Source: Candidatus Bathyarchaeota archaeon
Lineage (GTDB): Archaea; Thermoproteota; Bathyarchaeia; TCS64
Reading direction: 5' to 3'
Assembly: GCA_030593155.1 (NCBI GenBank)
Contig: JAUVHT010000044.1
Location: 1 to 6,726 of the forward strand
DNA: 6,726 nt
Notes under the pieces: generated by a model
The model's input: the letters and a program-made list of their open reading frames with translations, nothing else
What the model was told of the DNA's origin: nothing
The model's database searches: none
Shown here: in pieces, positions 5,384-6,726 of the stretch
How positions within the stretch are numbered: the stretch's first letter is position 1
How the letters are laid out: each line of letters begins with the position of its first letter
Position numbers and translations under genes: made by a program

Positions 5384-5446
5384 ATTGTGTCTTTTCTCTC
5401 CGTTCGATGGCTCCTCAATTTCTAGACTTCCGCGATTGGATTTTAA

Positions 5447-5462
5447 CGAAATGGTTTTATTG
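5447..5462 (+). promoter_or_regulatory. Candidate promoter of the mrp-nifX-like operon
   Basis: CGAAAT (5447-5452) resembles a BRE and TTTTATTG (5455-5462) a TATA box, predicting a transcript start near 5484 and a leader of about 27 nt. A second option, ATTTAACC at 5484-5491, would give a leaderless transcript at GTG 5511. The rest of the 204-bp divergent spacer (5307-5510) is AT-richer than the genes and shows no RNA gene or ORF that I can support apart from the 7-codon frame noted separately. Confidence 0.4.
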
Positions 5463-5510
5463 TTGTCTGCACTCCTTAATGGGATTTAACCTAGACTAAA
5501 AAGTGGCGGG

Positions 5511-6377
5511 GTGAACGATTCGGGCGAACTAATCGAAAACGGGCAGAAGACTGACGAACCTATAGGACGGGGCCATCCGGAATCGGAACTCTTGAAGATC
5601 AGAATGGGTAAGATTAAACACAAGATAGCCATCATCAGCGGGAAAGGCGGCGTGGGGAAGAGCCTCGTCACAGTCAACCTCGCAATGGCCCTGGCGATGA
5701 GAGGCAGGAACGGGAGGGTGGGAGTGCTCGACGCCGACATCCACGGCCCATGTGTCCCCAAGATGCTGGGTATGAAGGGCACCCGCCTCGTTTCTGGGCC
5801 TCCTGGCGTGTTCCCGGCCATAGGCCCTTTGAACATCAAGGTGGTTTCAATGGACTTCCTCCTCCCTTCGGATGATTCACCTGTCATCTGGAGGGGGCCG
5901 CTGAAGATGGGCGCCATCCGACAGTTCCTATCTGAGTTCGCCTGGGGCGATCTGGACTATCTGCTCATCGACCTGCCTCCAGGGACAGGGGATGAGTCGC
6001 TGAGCGTGCTCCAGCTGCTGCCCGAGATGGATGGAGTCATTATCGTAACCATCCCCAGCGAAGTCTCCCAAGGCGTAGTAAAGAAGGCAGTCACCTTTGC
6101 TAGGAAGATGGGCGTCCCAATCCTCGGCATCGTGGAAAACATGAGCAGCATGGTTTGCCCCCACTGTGGCGAGTTCATCGATGTCTTCAGCGTAGGTGGA
6201 GGAGAAAAGGTGGCCAACGACATGGATATCTCTTTGCTGGGGACCATCCCTCTAGACCCACGGATATCAACGGCCATGGACGCCGGCGCCCCCTTCATCG
6301 TATCTGAGCCCGACTCACCCGCCGCCAAGGCGTTTGAAGCAATAGTCGAGAAGATTGAGGAAAAAACGGAGAGGTAA
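5511..6377 (+). CDS. mrp: Mrp/NBP35/ApbC-family iron-sulfur carrier ATPase
   Basis: This is a cytosolic P-loop ATPase of the MinD/Mrp group that assembles or transfers [4Fe-4S] clusters to target proteins, with 288 residues. The deviant Walker A GKGGVGKS is at 44-51, the switch I region DADIHGP at 74-80, and Walker B with switch II, LLIDLPPGTGDE, at 151-162 (D154). The family's CxxC cluster site is C216-P-H-C219, where a dimer would bind a bridging cluster. It lacks the N-terminal four-cysteine ferredoxin-like site of eukaryotic Nbp35 and the DUF59 domain of many bacterial Mrp proteins, which fits the compact archaeal form. The start is GTG 5511 with only a weak GTGGCGGG upstream. ATG 5604 (M32, just before the core domain) is an alternative, since residues 1-30 look disordered. 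It overlaps no other gene and is 5 bp from the next one, so the two are probably co-translated. Confidence 0.93.
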   Translation: MNDSGELIENGQKTDEPIGRGHPESELLKIRMGKIKHKIAIISGKGGVGKSLVTVNLAMALAMRGRNGRVGVLDADIHGPCVPKMLGMKGTRLVSGPPGVFPAIGPLNIKVVSMDFLLPSDDSPVIWRGPLKMGAIRQFLSEFAWGDLDYLLIDLPPGTGDESLSVLQLLPEMDGVIIVTIPSEVSQGVVKKAVTFARKMGVPILGIVENMSSMVCPHCGEFIDVFSVGGGEKVANDMDISLLGTIPLDPRISTAMDAGAPFIVSEPDSPAAKAFEAIVEKIEEKTER

Positions 6378-6382
6378 GAATT

Positions 6383-6726
6383 ATGAAGGTTGTAGTTTCG
6401 TCTACAGGAACTGATCTAACGAGTCAGGTGGACCCCCGCTTCGGGAGGTGCCCTTACTTCCTGATCGTGGACACGGATTCGATGGCGTATGAGGCAATCC
6501 CCAACTCTGCGTTGGGGGCGGCCCACGGAGCGGGCATACAGGCGACTCAGCTGGTCGTATCCACCGGGGTGAAAACCGTGCTGACCGGGCAAGTCGGCCC
6601 CAACGCCTTCCACGCCCTCTCAGCATCACAAATGCAGGTGTTGACGGGGGTCTCCGGCACCGTGGGTGAGGCTGTGGAACGCTTCAAGAAGGGTGAATTC
6701 GAGGCGACAAGAAGACCTACAGTCGG
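6383..6726 (+). CDS. NifX/NifB-type dinitrogenase cofactor-biosynthesis-domain protein, 3' end cut
   Basis: This small protein belongs to the dinitrogenase iron-molybdenum cofactor biosynthesis family (NifX, NafY, NifB C-terminal domain; ribonuclease-H-like fold) that binds iron-sulfur or metallocofactors. 114 complete codons are visible before the edge, and family members are about 105-125 residues, so little is missing. MKVVVSSTGTDLTSQVDPRFGR at the N-terminus is characteristic. C23 follows, then the strand FLIVD, the glycine-rich NSALGAAHGAG (41-51), STGVKTVLTGQVGPNAF (60-76) and a helix beginning GTVGEAVERFKKG (92-104). ATG 6383 has GAGGT (6370-6374) overlapping the mrp stop. Free-standing members occur in many non-diazotrophic archaea, commonly beside MinD/Mrp ATPases, so this gene is not evidence of nitrogen fixation. 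It is probably a cluster-handling partner of the upstream ATPase. Confidence 0.9.
   Translation, partial: MKVVVSSTGTDLTSQVDPRFGRCPYFLIVDTDSMAYEAIPNSALGAAHGAGIQATQLVVSTGVKTVLTGQVGPNAFHALSASQMQVLTGVSGTVGEAVERFKKGEFEATRRPTV

Noticed and set aside
6383..6726. Evidence for nitrogen fixation from the NifX-like protein
   Set aside because: Free-standing members of this family are widespread in organisms without nitrogenase, and no nif structural gene is present here.
1..6726. CRISPR arrays, insertion sequences, tRNA or rRNA genes, C/D box RNAs
   Set aside because: Reading both strands showed no spaced long repeats, transposase motifs, terminal inverted repeats or tRNA-like folding. The spacers, including 5307-5510, hold no convincing C and D box pair.

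Overview
The window looks like chromosomal DNA from an archaeon. The evidence is TATA-box-like elements about 25 bp before predicted transcript starts, one apparently leaderless gene (the ArsR regulator), T-tracts in place of hairpin terminators, heavy AGG/AGA arginine codon use at moderately high GC, and a protein set (stand-alone LigD-type phosphoesterase, Mrp/NBP35 ATPase with a NifX-like partner) common in archaea. The lineage cannot be fixed from this sequence. A Bathyarchaeia-like or Thermoplasmata-like genome is possible, but that is a guess. No transposon, CRISPR array, tRNA or rRNA was found, and no gene-free stretch exceeds about 205 bp.

Left block, minus strand (1-1413). A stand-alone DNA 3'-phosphoesterase gene is followed by an ArsR-type regulator gene with its own promoter, and then by a dicluster iron-sulfur protein that runs off the left edge. 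The regulator and the iron-sulfur gene form a probable operon. A 14-codon mini-ORF fills the gap between them. The regulator's promoter and start codon lie in a tandem set of 16-bp CATAYG repeats and a perfect 14-bp palindrome, which is a good candidate autoregulatory operator.

Centre, plus strand (1487-4767). A class V PLP-dependent enzyme is divergent from the phosphoesterase. It is followed, under a separate promoter, by sucC-sucD, the two subunits of ADP-forming succinyl-CoA synthetase. sucD has no ATG, GTG or TTG at the position its N-terminal Rossmann strand requires. The best start is a CTG that overlaps the sucC stop codon as CTGA.

Right block (4764-6726). A minus-strand Nudix hydrolase with CoA-pyrophosphatase-like motif spacing converges on sucD, with overlapping stop codons. 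After a divergent AT-richer intergenic region come a plus-strand Mrp/NBP35 iron-sulfur carrier ATPase and, 5 bp later, a NifX/NifB-type iron-sulfur or metallocofactor-binding protein truncated by the right edge. Both ends of the window therefore concern iron-sulfur proteins, with central CoA-thioester metabolism between them. Most of the genes belong to known families. The less ordinary points are the sucD start, the repeat-bearing arsR promoter, the mini-ORF with an in-frame TGA before the iron-sulfur gene, and the isolated phosphoesterase.
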